64,000 bases of DNA from Siphonodentalium dalli (lineage: Eukaryota > Mollusca > Scaphopoda > Gadilida > Siphonodentaliidae), in NCBI GenBank assembly GCA_032622095.1, contig CP136069.1, forward strand, positions 165,038,394 through 165,102,393. Reading direction: 5' to 3'. Of the stretch, positions 21,321 through 33,490 are shown in pieces (position 1 is the first letter of the stretch; each line of letters opens with the position of its first letter). Both the position numbers and the translations under genes were made by a program. Under the pieces are notes generated by a model. It ran no database searches. It was not told the DNA's origin and saw nothing but the letters and a program-made list of their open reading frames with translations.

Positions 21321-21870
21321 TCCCAACAATCGTCAAGTTGAACTGCGTTGAACTCGTTTTAATAAATCTGGATGTCAGTCACGCAAGGCCCTCTATACCA
21401 AATATAGGCTAAATAGGCCTGATGATTCTTGAGAAGAAGTTGTTTTAAGAATTACTAGGGAATGTCTCCCCCAAATATGACTCCAATAGGTTTTGCGGTT
21501 CTGGATAAGATATTTTAAGAATTATTATGGAGGTAAAGAGTGATGTCCCTGGCTCCGTTGTTATTTGACCTGGACCCTATTTGAATAAATTTGAATACAA
21601 GTCACACAAGGACCCTCCATGCCAAATATAAGCTGCATTGGCCTGATCGTTCTTGAGAAGTTGTATTAAGAATTACGATGGAGGTAAAAAGTTATGTCCC
21701 TGACTCTGCCGCTCTTTGACTTGGTGACCACATTTGAACAAATCTGAATCCCAGTCATCTAGGGAATATCCATACCAAATATGAACCCATTTAGTCTTAT
21801 GGTTCTGGAGAAGATGTTTAAAGAAATGTTGAAGGATGGACGGATGTACAACGGAAGGGAGTGATGACTA
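21321..21870 (+). repeat. Diverged ~180-bp tandem repeat, 3 units
   Basis: Units share AAATCTGAATCCCAGTCA, CATACCAAATATGAA, GGTTCTGGAGAAGA and GGAGGTAAAGAGTGATGTCC in the same order. A C run of about 17 bases follows at 21885. Confidence 0.75.
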
Positions 21871-22286
21871 TAGGCCTCAAATCCCCTCCCCCCCCCCCCC
21901 CATTGCCACTTCCGTGTAAATTACCTAGCTGTAAATGACCTGCAAATGGCCAAATACATGCAATACTATTTAATGTGAACATACTTTTAACCCAAATTGT
22001 CCCAGTGTTTGAAGAATAAAGATTTTTTTTTATATCAGAGCATTTATTACATAAAAAATAATGAAATGAATACCAAACATAAATCTACACAAACATCGGG
22101 AACAATATCAAGACTGAACAAAATGTATGTAACTGATTCCAAGACAAAATAATTAATAATGCAACTTAACAAGAGAACAACATTAAAAAATTGTAAAATA
22201 CAAAATGGTTGTTGAATGTGTACATTTGCGAGGTTTAGATTGTACAGCATAAACATTGACAGACTGTAACTCTATACACATGGCAG
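21871..22286. other. Unassigned AT-rich DNA with C run
   Basis: No supported gene. Confidence 0.5.
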
Positions 22287-22398
22287 GTAACCCTTTCTAT
22301 ACATAATACTCATTGATGAGTATATTTATCTTTTGAAATGTTCAGATAAAAAGTTCAACAAACAACCAACTTATTATCTAAACATTATCTGAACATAC
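22287..22398 (+). mobile_element. Family F MITE, partial
   Basis: CCCTTTCTATACATAATACTC matches the left end of the complete copy at 42886; it is interrupted by the family C copy that follows. Confidence 0.7.
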
Positions 22399-22580
22399 AG
22401 TAATTCCCAAAGTAATTGACCACTTAACCACAGCAGAATTATGGGTAACTTTTCAGGATTTAGTCGGAAATATGGCTTGTTGCCATTCATCGGAAAGCTC
22501 TCCCCGAGAGCTTTCCGATGAATGGCAACAAGCCATATTTCCACCTAAATCCTGATAAGTTACCCATAATTCTGGGTAAC
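22396..22580. mobile_element. Family C palindromic MITE
   Basis: TACAGTAATT start, then a near-perfect hairpin whose arms contain CAGCAGAATTATGGGTAAC and GGCTTGTTGCCATTCATC around a CTCCCCGAG loop. The right end is degraded. Confidence 0.85.
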
Positions 22581-23074
22581 TGTTGACGAACGGGAAATGT
22601 CTGACAATAGCGAGAATCAGCTGATCACTGGTATTCCATAGTGACTGAAGTTTTACAATCGAAACCTGTCCATTATCTGGTGGAAGGACAGCTTTATTCT
22701 ATTTCCAAACAAAATCAACAAGAGTCCCGGTCGGTTTATTTAGTCCACAGTGAGACGATACTCGTAGCGTGTTATAGTCTGTATAACAAGCGACAGCTAA
22801 ATCGTGTGAATCGAGTCACTAGAGAGTTAAGATAATCTTATTGACCGATTATAGTTCATCCACAATTGCATGGATTTTCACTGCCACAGAATGGAATGTT
22901 ATAGTCTGTTGATGATTTAAGTGCAAAATTGACTTTCTCTGATCTAAACCTCTCCAATATCATATTTGCTGCAACTTGAGACAGTCTCTTGTCTCAGAAA
23001 AAGTTATGAAAGTAGGAGGATCCAGTGATACATATAAATGGCAAGACATAAACTTGAACATAAATGGAGACAAT
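22581..23074. other. Unassigned spacer
   Basis: A 64-codon frame at 22641 was not recognised. No repeat was seen. Confidence 0.5.
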
Positions 23075-23464
23075 TTAACCCTTTACCCAACAAACCGGCC
23101 AAATAAAGCTTCAACAGCCTAAAATATCTTCGGTCTGTCTCAATAGAACCATACAAATATGGATATCATTGGAACCGGCTCCTTGACCACATTGTGATAG
23201 TTACAGTTATACCCTGTGCCAATGCATTCTCTTATATATGCGAGTCGACCATAGGTCGCCTCGCATATATAAGAGAATGCATTGGCCTAAAAACATTCTT
23301 TTTTTAACACTTTTTACCATTTTTTCTTACAATCTTTAACAATTTTATAATTTTTAATGTGTTAAGCCAATGCATTCTCTTATATATGCGAGGCGATCTA
23401 TGGTCGACTCGCATATATAAGAGAATGCATTGGCACAGGGCCCTTCTGTTGGGTAAAGGGTTAA
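23075..23464 (+). mobile_element. Family A TTAA MITE, copy 1
   Basis: About 390 bases, from TTAACCCTTTACCCAACA to its inverted copy ending GGGTTAA. Contains two long hairpins, each with arms CCAATGCATTCTCTTATA. The TTAA target and CCC...GGG ends are the piggyBac signature. No coding capacity. Confidence 0.92.
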
Positions 23465-23542
23465 CAAGGCTATGGATGTATAGAACTCATCAGAAGTAGC
23501 AGAACGTACACAATTTTCATCAATGGTACATGTACTGTGGTT

Positions 23543-23921
23543 TTAACCCTTTACCCAACAGAAGGGCCCTGTGCCAATGCATTCTCTTATATATGCGAGT
23601 CGACCATAGGTCGCCTCGCATATATAAGAGAATGCATTGGCTTAACACATTAAAAATTATAAAATTGTTAAAGAATGTAAGAAAAAAGATTTTTTTCAGG
23701 CCAATGCATTCTCTTATATATGCGAGGCGACCTATGGTCGACTCGCATATATAAGAGAATGCATTGGCACAGGGCATAACTGTATCTATCACAATGTGGT
23801 CAAGGAGCCGGTTCCAATGATATCCATATTTGTATGGTTCTATTGAGACAGACCGAAGATATTTTAGGCTGTTGAAGCTTTATTTGGCCGGTTTTGGCCG
23901 GTTTGTTGGGTAAAGGGTTAA
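23543..23921 (-). mobile_element. Family A TTAA MITE, copy 2
   Basis: Opposite orientation to copy 1 and 78 bases away, so the pair forms an 850-base inverted repeat. Confidence 0.92.
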
Positions 23922-24162
23922 TAAGTATCACATAATATAATATAATATAATATTATTTTGATATTTGTGGCTTATGTGCAGCCCTCATAATTGGCTATGG
24001 CAATCAGAAATGCCATGGCCATTTGCTGAAGCAAACTGGGCCATGGCAAAGGGTTGCCGTAGCGGACTGCGAAAGCCAAAGGGCTGCATGTGTATTTTAA
24101 TTCATGATAACCGTATTTTTAGGTCAGGTCGGTTGATGGTTAATACGCCTCATTTCACAAAT

Positions 24163-24815
24163 TAAAGTGATGGGAATCAGTCCACGTGGATGATCGAATT
24201 GGAATAGAGAACAATAGTAGATATATTTATTAAACTTATATCCACATTGGCATCAAGCAACATAATTCTTCTATATTAATTATATGCGGGAACCTCATTC
24301 TGCTAAGGCCTCATCTTCTCTGGAAAGTTTCTTTATTATAAAATTTCTATAGAAATTTCTTCACATAAGATTCTATTTCTTTTTTTGTTTTGTTTCTCTA
24401 GATCCCCAAATTGGCAGATGACACATTGCAGAATCGAAGTTCACAATGGGTGTACATAACAATATTCACCATTTGGGAACATTATTCTGAGTTTATGTCT
24501 CCCATAGCACATGATGCCATGCAGAATGAGGTCCCCAGAGGGTGAATTTGGTGATGCTAGCCTGCTGTGGGATAGCGTTACTAAATTCACCCTCTGGGAA
24601 CCTCATTCTGCAAATGACAGGCACACTATACAATTGTTTGGTGAAAAACATTCATCACCAATTGAGGACTATTCATTTAAAATCGTGCGTAGTTTAGACA
24701 TTGTGTTTTCTGAAGTGGTTGGGATTTTAGGTAATATTATTTGAATGCTATATTATTTTAGTGGGTACTCAATTATCAGTTTGATTCACTGCAAAAAGCA
24801 TATAATATGTTTTAA
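24163..24815 (+). repeat. Dispersed repeat I, copy 1, split by a family D MITE
   Basis: ATTAAAGTGATGGGAA at 24162 and the later TATCAGTTTGATTCACT match 28206-28600 in order; the family D copy at 24284-24632 lies between them. Confidence 0.6.
24284..24632. mobile_element. Family D MITE, copy 1 (5' part missing)
   Basis: CCTCATTCTGC blocks and the hairpin GGTGAATTTGGTGATGC...TTCACCCTCTGG, ending CAAATGACAGGCACACTA. Confidence 0.8.
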
Positions 24816-25057
24816 CCCTTCCATGACTGGAGCTTCCTGAAATTTTTTTGTGAAAACCCTGTGCCAATGCATTCTCTTATATGCGAGTCTCCCATAGGGA
24901 ACCTTACATATATAAGAGAATACAATGGCCTAACAATATTTACCTTGACAGCCAGTGCATTCTCTTATATATACGAGGTTCCTGGCTTACTCAGAATACA
25001 CTGTCTCACAAGATATTTAATGCTGCACCAGCGTGGCTCCCGCCATGAAAGGGTTAA
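24812..25057 (+). mobile_element. Family B TTAA MITE, copy 1
   Basis: TTAACCCTTCCATGACTGG start and CATGAAAGGGTTAA end, with two CCAATGCATTCTC-type hairpins whose loops read CCCATAGGG. Confidence 0.85.
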
Positions 25058-25197
25058 GTACTGTTTAAAATTTACACCTACAGCAGAAAACTATACACAG
25101 AGCAGCCTGGAAAATAAATTACACTACACCCACTGTGTGGGGTTCGTACACATCTCTCTCAAAGTGAAATCTCAGTACTTTTCCAGTACATTTCAAC

Positions 25198-25455
25198 AAG
25201 CCTTGAAATAGGGTGTCTGTCATTTGCAGAATGAGGTCCCCCAGAGGGAGAATTTAGTGATGCTACCCCGCATAGCGGGCTAGCATCACCAAATTCGCCC
25301 TCTGGGGACCTCATTCTGCTTACACCTCAGCAGAATGAGGTTCCCAGAGGGTGAATTTGGTGATGCTAGCCCACTATGTGGGGTAGGTAGCATCACTAAA
25401 TTCACCCTCTGGGAACCTCATTCTGCAAATGACAGACACCCTATTTCAAGGTTTG
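25198..25455. mobile_element. Family D MITE, copy 2 (short form)
   Basis: CAAGCCTTGAAATAG start and CTATTTCAAGGTTTG end, with two AGAGGGTGAATTT hairpins. The flanks share the 17-base word TTTCCAGTACATTTCAA on both sides. Confidence 0.9.
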
Positions 25456-25500
25456 TTTCCAGTACATTTCAAGAACCAAATATCCAGTACATTTTCAGTC

Positions 25501-25572
25501 AAATCAATATGTTATATAACATACAATCAATATGTTATATAACATACAATCAATATGTTATATAACATACAG
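25501..25572 (+). repeat. 26-bp tandem repeat, 3 units
   Basis: ATATGTTATATAACATA, itself palindromic, occurs three times. Confidence 0.9.
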
Positions 25573-26668
25573 ACCTGCTACAGTAAGTTTTTATATCTGT
25601 ATATAAAAAAATAGGAAAACATTCAAATAGGCTTTAGGAACAGATTGCCAATAATAATAATAACAAACTTTATGTTAACAGCAATCGTCAATGAGAAAAG
25701 GAATGTTAAATTGGAACAGTTCATGTCAACACTCAACAGTAAACTGCTTTAACAGGGACATGAAATTGAAATTAAAGAGAAGTTTAATCCAATAGAAGTG
25801 TACAAGATAATTTTAGGGAATTTTTAGCCAGTTCTATGAAAATAATGTACAAGTTTTCCAGTATTGCTGAAAAAAATGTTAATTTTTCCAAAAATTTGGA
25901 ATTCCTATGCTTAATTTCAAGTATTTTGCAGGATAGGTGTACAAACCCAGCACAGTAGATATTTACATCTTGAGCAGGGTAGAGTAGATATGACATACAC
26001 CAAGTAGAAATTTAGACCTGCTGCAGAATAAATTTATACCCACAGTTGGAACTGTTAACCCACAGCAAGAAGGTTTATACCCATAGTAGGGCGCTTTGTA
26101 CTGAGAGTAGGGTGTAAAGCTAAAATTTACAAAATATATGTTTATATACACACAATAGCAAAGGCAATCAAGGTATAAATGATTAAATCCCTTCGACATG
26201 GCATGATATGCACATGGTTTGCTTGAATTGTGCCATGTTGCCTAAAATACATTTAGGGTGTTTACATACCATGTGTGACAAGTAAATCACACGATTCGCC
26301 AGCGACGATGCCAAAGAATTAGCTTATTGTCCTAATTTGGTAGTGTAACCAGGTTATTTAGTTTTTCCAATGACTAAAAATACAAGGGCCTGAAGTTCGG
26401 GAGTAGCCTTCCATATATGGAGCTTTTGAATAATCAAGATTCCATAAATAGAATGCTTCTCCAGAACTTTGACCTGTAACACAAAAAAATGGAACTGGGC
26501 TGGATGGATCCAATATGGCCGCGACTCAGTGATAAATGTATTCGGGTGATAATGGAGGCACCTGAGAACACAATATCTTTATTTTTGGCCTGTAACATCA
26601 TTTCTTTATTCTACCAGCAGGTTAGGTGTAAGGCATTGGTCCAAGGAGCTAAGTCAGCATCTCAATTC
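25573..26668. other. Unassigned DNA, no supported gene
   Basis: AT-rich. Paragraph-like runs of short related phrases (CCCACAGCAAG, CCCATAGTAGG) at 26030-26110 suggest a decayed repeat. Confidence 0.5.
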
Positions 26669-26931
26669 TTAACCCTTCCATGACTGGAGCTTCCGGAAAT
26701 TTTGCGAAAACCCTGTGCCAATGCATTCTCTTATATATGCGAGTCTCCCATAGGGAGCCTCGCATATATAAGAGAATACATTTGCCTAACAATATTTACC
26801 TTGACCTTGTAAGCCAGTGCATTCTCTTATATAAGCGAGGCTTCCTATGGGAGACTTCCATATATCAGAGAATGCACTGGCACAGGACCATTAATGCTGC
26901 ACCAGCACAGCTCCCATCAAGAAAGGGTTAA
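26669..26931 (+). mobile_element. Family B TTAA MITE, copy 2
   Basis: Complete: TTAACCCTTCCATGACTGG to GAAAGGGTTAA, with two hairpins. Confidence 0.9.
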
Positions 26932-27994
26932 ACCCATAACATTTTGTATAATGAATGACACCAAATAAGTCAGATTACAATAACAATTTTACGCAAAAAT
27001 ATTTTCTTACGTGATCCAGAGAGTAGATCGATCACAATCGTGAATATTCTCAATTGTATAACTTATGGCATCTTCCTACAAGCATTAGTTTCTTTTTTGT
27101 TTTAAATATAAGAGAATTGAGATGCTGACAGCTAAAGAATACCGATGGTGATCAACAATAGAAATAATATCTATACATCATAAATTAGGGCTGCAATATG
27201 GGCTCACCAAGTCAAATGTGTGCAAGTTGATGGCTAAACTAGTGCAGTGTACTAAGATGCAAATTAGTTAACAATTTTTCATAGATTTCCATTAACTGAA
27301 TAGAGTATTACATATTTAAGGCACAACAGGAAAGATATTACGAGGCTTGTTTTTACATGCCAGTGTGGGTGTTCTACCAAAGAAAATTGTTGTCCTTCAG
27401 TGATGAAAATTTACAAAGGAACAATAATTTTGTACAAAACACAACTTTTTGCCCATATAACAGCCTACTTTAAAACGCAAATATACAAATATCAATATTT
27501 ATATGATAAATATGTGTATACATAAATTCTGTACAGCCTGAATTTACAACCAGTTTGCATAAACCGATTTTGGTGGTCAAAAAGATTCAGTATCTACTTG
27601 ATGCAAATTCATAGAAACAATAAACTTTTGAAATTGATTCAAACACTTAACTTGAAAATCTTGTAACATTTGTATGTCATTATGATGCAATATAATGGAT
27701 TTCTGTCTATTGGCATATTATTTAGACTATAAATAGAACACAAATAAAAAAATTCTGCCAAAAAATTTATAACTTTGCCATATGTAAATTTATACCATTT
27801 TATTTGGTCTATACAGAAACAGCCAACAATAAAAATTTCTCAAAACCTGATCAAATTTCAATAGTGACAATCGAAAGATCAATCAAGTGCTTCTTGTTCA
27901 AAGTGAAGATTCTCACTTTACTGATATGCGATTTAACCAAAAGTTAATAATATGTTCATTTAAAAAAAATAGAAAAATATGAAGCAGAATATAT
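26932..27994. other. Unassigned AT-rich DNA
   Basis: About 1 kb with no supported gene or repeat. Confidence 0.55.
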
Positions 27995-28143
27995 TTAACC
28001 CTTTCAGTGCCAAGTGCGACTTTTGTATCAACACTTAGAGCTCTTTCCATCAATGTATCACATTATTATAATCAATAAATTTGAAAAATTATCAAGGAAA
28101 TATGCGTAGATACAAAAATCGGACTTGGCACTGAAAGGGTTAA
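27995..28143. mobile_element. Family E TTAA MITE, short palindromic copy
   Basis: TTAACCCTTTCAGTGCCAAG to CTTGGCACTGAAAGGGTTAA. Lacks the CCAATGCATTCTC hairpin found in longer E copies. Confidence 0.85.
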
Positions 28144-28205
28144 AAGAAAATGAAAAGTACTACCTCATTGGTAATATCTACTTTTTGATTTACTTCTTCT
28201 GATGA

Positions 28206-28600
28206 AGGGAGAAAATGCCTTCGATTTAAAGTGATGGGAAACACTGCGGTAGAGTGATCAAAATAGAAGAGGAGAATAATCTTGCTCAAAGTAGTTATTT
28301 TAATAAATATATCCAAATTGACAACACACACACACACCGTCATCTCATATATTAATTACATGCAGTGACACTTGATGGTGAAATCATTTTCGTTACTTTA
28401 TCGCCGATAGTTGCATCCAGTATTCAGAAGTAAATAGTTACAATTGAGTGTAGTTCAGACAATGAGCGGTAAAGTCGATTTTGCTTGATATTTTCGGCGA
28501 TGTTAGTAGAATGCTACATTCCACAGGTTGGCATATCGCCTGAGTACTAACTTATCAGTTTCACTCTCTCGAACAAGTCCATAACATGTCTTTAAATTGT
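28206..28600 (+). repeat. Dispersed repeat I, copy 2
   Basis: Matches 35440-35785 in reverse complement through TTAAAGTGATGGGAAACACT, CCAAATTGACAACACAC and TTTTCGGCGATGTT; includes a short AC microsatellite. Confidence 0.75.
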
Positions 28601-28819
28601 CAAGTTCATTTTTAGCAGCACAAAAAAAGGCTGGAAATATTCATGCTGCAACTATTCAGAATTGTTCAAGAGAGACATGTATGCAAAAGTTTAAGACACA
28701 TTATATTTCATCTGAGCTTTTGAAAGTAACTTTTCTTAGATGACGGAACCACACTAAAATAAAGCCCATGTTAGAATTGGTTACAATGGACACAATCAAC
28801 GCAAAATGAACAATCATAG

Positions 28820-29025
28820 TTAACCCTTCCATGACTGGAGCTTCTTGAAAGTTTGCGAAAAACCCTGTGCCAATGCATTCTCTTATATATGCGAGTCTCT
28901 CATAGGGAGCCTCGCATATATAAGAGAATACATTGGCCTAACAATATTTACCTTGATTCTCTTACATATGTGAGGGTCCCTATGGGAGACTAGGATATAT
29001 AAGAGAATGCACTGGCAAAGGATCT
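28820..29025 (+). mobile_element. Family B MITE, truncated by family A insertion
   Basis: Normal left end at TTAA 28820. It stops at GGATCTTTAA, the exact internal TTAA where family A copy 3 begins. The missing right end is not found beyond copy 3. Confidence 0.85.
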
Positions 29026-29426
29026 TTAACCCTTTACCCAACAAACCGGCCAAAACCGGCCAAATAAAGCTTCAACAGCCTAAAATATCTTCGGTCTGTC
29101 TCAATAGAACCATACAAATATGGATATCATTGGAACCGGCTCCTTGACCACATTGTGATAGTTACAGTTATGCCCTGTGCCAATGCATTCTCTTATATAT
29201 GCGAGTCGACCATAGGTCGCCTCGCATATATAAGAGAATGCATTGGCCTAAAAAAAATTCTTTTTTTAACACTTTTTACCATTTTTTCTTACATTCTTTA
29301 ACAATTTTATAATTTTTAATGTGTTAAGCCAATGCATTCTCTTATATATGCGAGGCGACCTATGGTCGACTCGCATATATAAGAGAATGCATTGGCACAG
29401 GGCCCTTCTGTTGGGTAAAGGGTTAA
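29026..29426 (+). mobile_element. Family A TTAA MITE, copy 3
   Basis: Complete; sits in an internal TTAA of a family B copy. Confidence 0.92.
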
Positions 29427-29486
29427 GGTAGGGAAAATACTGAAATACTTGAATTACAATACGATATTCAGGTAAATCGTTATAAT

Positions 29487-29736
29487 TTAACACTTTCATG
29501 ACAGGAGATGCGCTGATACAGCATTAAAGTTCCTGTATCAGTGCATTTTCTTATATAAGCGAGTCTCCCATAGGGAGCTTCACATATATAAGAGAATGCA
29601 CAAGGTCAATATTTGTTGGCCAATGTATTCTCTTATATATGCGAGGCTCCCTATAGGAGACTCGCATATATGAGAGAATGCATTGGCACAGGGTTTTTCT
29701 GAAATAATCAGGAAGCTCCCGTTAAGGAAGAGTTAA
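29487..29736 (-). mobile_element. Family B TTAA MITE, copy 4
   Basis: TTAACACTTTCATGACAGG to GAAGAGTTAA; reverse orientation; two hairpins. Confidence 0.85.
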
Positions 29737-30333
29737 AAGCCCATTTGTTACAAAGTTAAAAACAAATATTGAGTGACAATCTAAGAAATTTTGAAATGAT
29801 AAACCCTAGCTCCTCTTATTCAGAATTCATCCAATGTGCAAATTCTACACCTATACATTGGGGAAACCCGAGCTATTCTTACTGGATGCTATTATATTTA
29901 ATATCTTGTGATCACAGCACGAAAACAAAGTGCAAGCTCAGCAACAGCATGAATTATGCATGTATTTTATATTATTTTCCATTTAAAATTGTTTTTAATG
30001 CAGACTGAAAAGCATTTTTCTCTAGTTAATTTACAAATTCACTATTATGTCCTTTTAACATCGGAGATTACAATTTCTTTAATATTTCAAAATCTAATCC
30101 CGTATTTAATCTTTCAAACAATTCTGACTGAATAAACTGTATCCGAAGAATTGATCTGTTTTTTATTTTAGCATAGATAATCTCATGATGAAATAAGAGT
30201 AATTTTAAACCAATTTTCTCTCATGATGTACATGTTGAAGTAAATGTCTCAACTAGATAGGAGAATGTAAAATACACACACAATACATGCAATCATGATG
30301 GTTTATCTCTGCCCTCGGCATATTTTGTATAGA
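29737..30333. other. Unassigned DNA
   Basis: An 79-codon plus-strand frame at 29769 was not recognised. Otherwise AT-rich. Confidence 0.5.
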
Positions 30334-30591
30334 TTAACCCTTCCATGACTGGAGCTTCCTGAAATTTTGCGAAAGCACCTGCGCCAATGCATTCTCTTAT
30401 ATAATGAGAGTCTCCCATAGGGAGACTTGCATATTATATAAGAGAATACATTGGCCTAACAACATTTACCTTGACCTTGTACACCAGTGCATTCTCTTAT
30501 ATTTGCAAGGCTCCATATGGGAGACTCGCATATATAAGAGAATACACAGGCACATGATCTTTAATGCTGCACCAGCGCATGAAAGGGTTAA
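30334..30591 (+). mobile_element. Family B TTAA MITE, copy 5
   Basis: TTAACCCTTCCATGACTGG to GAAAGGGTTAA. Confidence 0.88.
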
Positions 30592-31288
30592 AGGGTGAAA
30601 ATAACAAATGTGAGTCCAGTTAACAAATCTAAAAAAAAAATTCAATGAATCGGGAGAGTTTATTTTTAGAACATTTTGACTCAAATTGTATCTTTTAAAT
30701 TTTTTTAATGTGAAATATTTGTAACACCAGATGTTTCTCATGTGTTTGTTTTAGGGACAGCCGTGTTAAGGTGCCTTTAGAATGAGTAAATAGAAATGTT
30801 ATTGTAGAAAGTGGTGTAGGGAAGAGATAGACCATCTGTGACAAAGTGAATTATTAATATGGTTTTATGAAACCTGGGTTTGCGTCTGCTAAGAAATTGA
30901 TTAACTTAAAAAAAAAAAAATATATGTTTCATCAATATGAGAGAAACAAGTAATTTTCAAATAAAATTTCAACAGCATTTGTTTTTTTTTAAAGTGGAAT
31001 TATGTTTTTTTATTTGATTTTTTATATTGGTAAATATTAGTAGAAACATGAGCAAGTAGCATTTGACCAAACCCAATTTTTTTTTCATATAGGTATCAAA
31101 GGATTTCAAATCACAGATGTACATACAAACATGGATGCCCTCTCTATCAGTGCCCCACCACCCTGTTTGTGGTGGGGTGTTGGCTGCCCCATCAGAAGGG
31201 CGTGCACTGGAGGGATCTAGCGTCTTGCACCTAGAGATAGAATAAATTAACATAGTCAATCCCCTAATATATTATGTGCTTATTGTAA
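30592..31288. other. Unassigned DNA
   Basis: A-rich and T-rich runs. CCACCACCCTGTTTGTGGTGG at 31149 is a short hairpin. Confidence 0.5.
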
Positions 31289-31732
31289 TCAATCCTGGAA
31301 ATAGTGTGTCTGTCATTTGCAGAATGAGGTCCCCAGAGGGTGAATTTAGTGATGCTATCCCGCATAGCGGGTTAGCATCACCAAATTCACCCTCTGGGGA
31401 CCTCATTCTGCTTAGGCCTCATCTTCTGGGAAGTATCTATTGTATCAAATTAATATTGGTTTTAGTTACTTTTTCCCTTCTGGGAAGTTTCTATATCCCC
31501 TAATTTGCAGAAGATAAAATTCATAATCGAGGTGCCCAATGGGTGAGCATCACCAACTTTAACTGGGAACTTCATTCTGATCCTAGGTCTACCATAGCAG
31601 TTGATGGCCTAAGCAGAATGAGGTCTCCAGAGGGGGAATATAGTGATGCTAACCCGCTTTGCAGGATAGCATCACTAAATTCACCCTTTGGGGACCTCAT
31701 TCTGCAAATGACAGACACGCTATTTGCAGGCT
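31289..31732. mobile_element. Family D MITE, copy 3 (long form)
   Basis: Left hairpin with AGAGGGTGAATTTAGTGATGC, a 200-base middle including GGGAAGTTTCTATATCCCC, a right hairpin, and the end GACAGACACGCTATTTGCAGG. This is the fullest example of the long form. Confidence 0.9.
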
Positions 31733-31740
31733 TGATTGTA

Positions 31741-32115
31741 ATAAATCCTGGAAATACGGTGATCGATATTTGTATAATGAGGTCCCCAGAGGGTGAACTT
31801 AGTCATGCTACCCCGCACAGTGGGCTAGCATCACTAAATTCAACATCTGGCAACCTCATTCGGCTTAAGCCTCATCATCTCTGGAAAGAGTCTTTATTAT
31901 CAAATTAACGAGTGTTTTTAGTTTCTTTTTTAGTTTAGTTTCTCTACATCCCCAAATTGGCAGACGGCACATTGCATAATCGAGGTGCCCAATGAGTGGA
32001 CATCACCATCTTCACCATCTGGGAACTTAAATCTGTGTCTACATAGGTCTCCCATAGCAGATGAGGCCATGCAGAACGAGGTTCCCAGAGGATGAATTTT
32101 GTAACGCATCAACAC
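31741..32115. mobile_element. Family D MITE, copy 4, diverged
   Basis: Directly abuts copy 3; same block order; lacks the right terminal hairpin. Confidence 0.75.
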
Positions 32116-32150
32116 TTTGTTGAACATGTTATATTATTGTACATATACTG

Positions 32151-32419
32151 TTAACCCTTTGAGTGCTAGGTCCGATTTTTTTATCAACCCATATACCCTG
32201 TGCCAATGCATTCTCTTATATATGCGAGTCGACCATAGGTCGCCTCGCATATATAAGAAAATGCATTGGCCTAACAATTTTTCATCATTGGTATTATTTT
32301 TTACAATTTTAATAATTTTTAAAAAATCTAAAAAAAAAAAATTTTTAATTTTTTTAGGGCCGATTTTACAGACTGTAAATTAGGGCCAATGAGATCGCCC
32401 CTGGCACTGAAAGGGTTAA
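32151..32419 (+). mobile_element. Family E TTAA MITE, long copy
   Basis: TTAACCCTTTGAGTGCTAGG to CTGGCACTGAAAGGGTTAA, with one CCAATGCATTCTC hairpin with the GACCATAGGTC loop of family A. Confidence 0.88.
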
Positions 32420-32500
32420 CAAAGATATTTTTAAAAAATACAAAAACTAAAATCTTCCAGGCAACATCAACTAATGGATTCATTGAAGGCAGCACAGCAT

Positions 32501-32751
32501 TTAACCCTTTCATGACTGGAGCGTCCCAATACCCTGTGCCAATGCATTCTATTATACATGCGAGTCTCCCATAGGGAGCATTGCATATATAAAGAATGCA
32601 ATGGCCTAACAATATTTACATTGACCTTGCAAGCCAGTGCATTCTCTTATATATGGGAGGCTCCCAATGGGAGACTCCCATATACAACAGAATGCACTGG
32701 CACATGGTCTTTAATGCTGCACCAGCACAGCTCCCATCATGATAGGGTTAA
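32501..32751 (+). mobile_element. Family B TTAA MITE, copy 6
   Basis: TTAACCCTTTCATGACTGG to GATAGGGTTAA. Confidence 0.88.
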
Positions 32752-32852
32752 CTAGTGTAAGCATTGGTTCCATTTTGGAAAAAGAAACTGTTTATGAAAT
32801 TCGGAAAACTGCTTTCAAAACACACTTCCTGGTTTTTAAGACAAAATAAATC

Positions 32853-33158
32853 CCCCCCCCCAAAAAAGAATCTGTTTGAACTGATATAAACCAGTGAGTG
32901 TATATAATATGGTGCCCCCCCCAAAAAAGAATCGGTTTGAACTGATATAAACCAGTGAGTGTATATAATATGGTGCCCCCCCCAAAAAAGAATCGGTTTG
33001 AACTGATATAAACCAGTGAGTGTATATAATATGGTGCCCCCCCCCCCCCCCCCGTTTGAACTGATATAAACCAGTGAGTGTATATAATATGGTGCCCCCC
33101 CCCCCCCCCCCCCCCCCCGTTTGAACTGATATAAACCAGTGAGTGTATATAATATGGT
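32853..33158 (+). repeat. ~65-bp tandem repeat with growing C run, 5 units
   Basis: Unit core GTTTGAACTGATATAAACC then GAGTGTATATAATATGG. The interposed part is a C run followed by AAAAAAGAATC in the first three units and a pure C run of 17 to 20 bases in the last two. Confidence 0.95.
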
Positions 33159-33490
33159 TTGATCACATGAAATTTCGTTATTGGAGAACTATCATTTATG
33201 AATATAAAAACAAAGTTTATTTTTTCTCCATGCTTTTCATAGTGGTGATGTTTTTACAGACATTTATATTTTTTGCACATTTACCCAATGCGAGCGCCTT
33301 GGGTCACTTTAAATAATTGGAATGGAACACCCAAATAATAGAGGTGGTACTGAATAACATCAGCAAAATCTGACATTATATCTGATTATATATGTATAAA
33401 ATATACCATGACTAAACTGAGAACAGAGAATAGATTAACAAAACACTTTCTATACTAAATACTCATGGACAAGTAATAATAGTAATTGCA
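33159..33490. other. Unassigned AT-rich DNA
   Basis: No supported feature. Confidence 0.5.
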
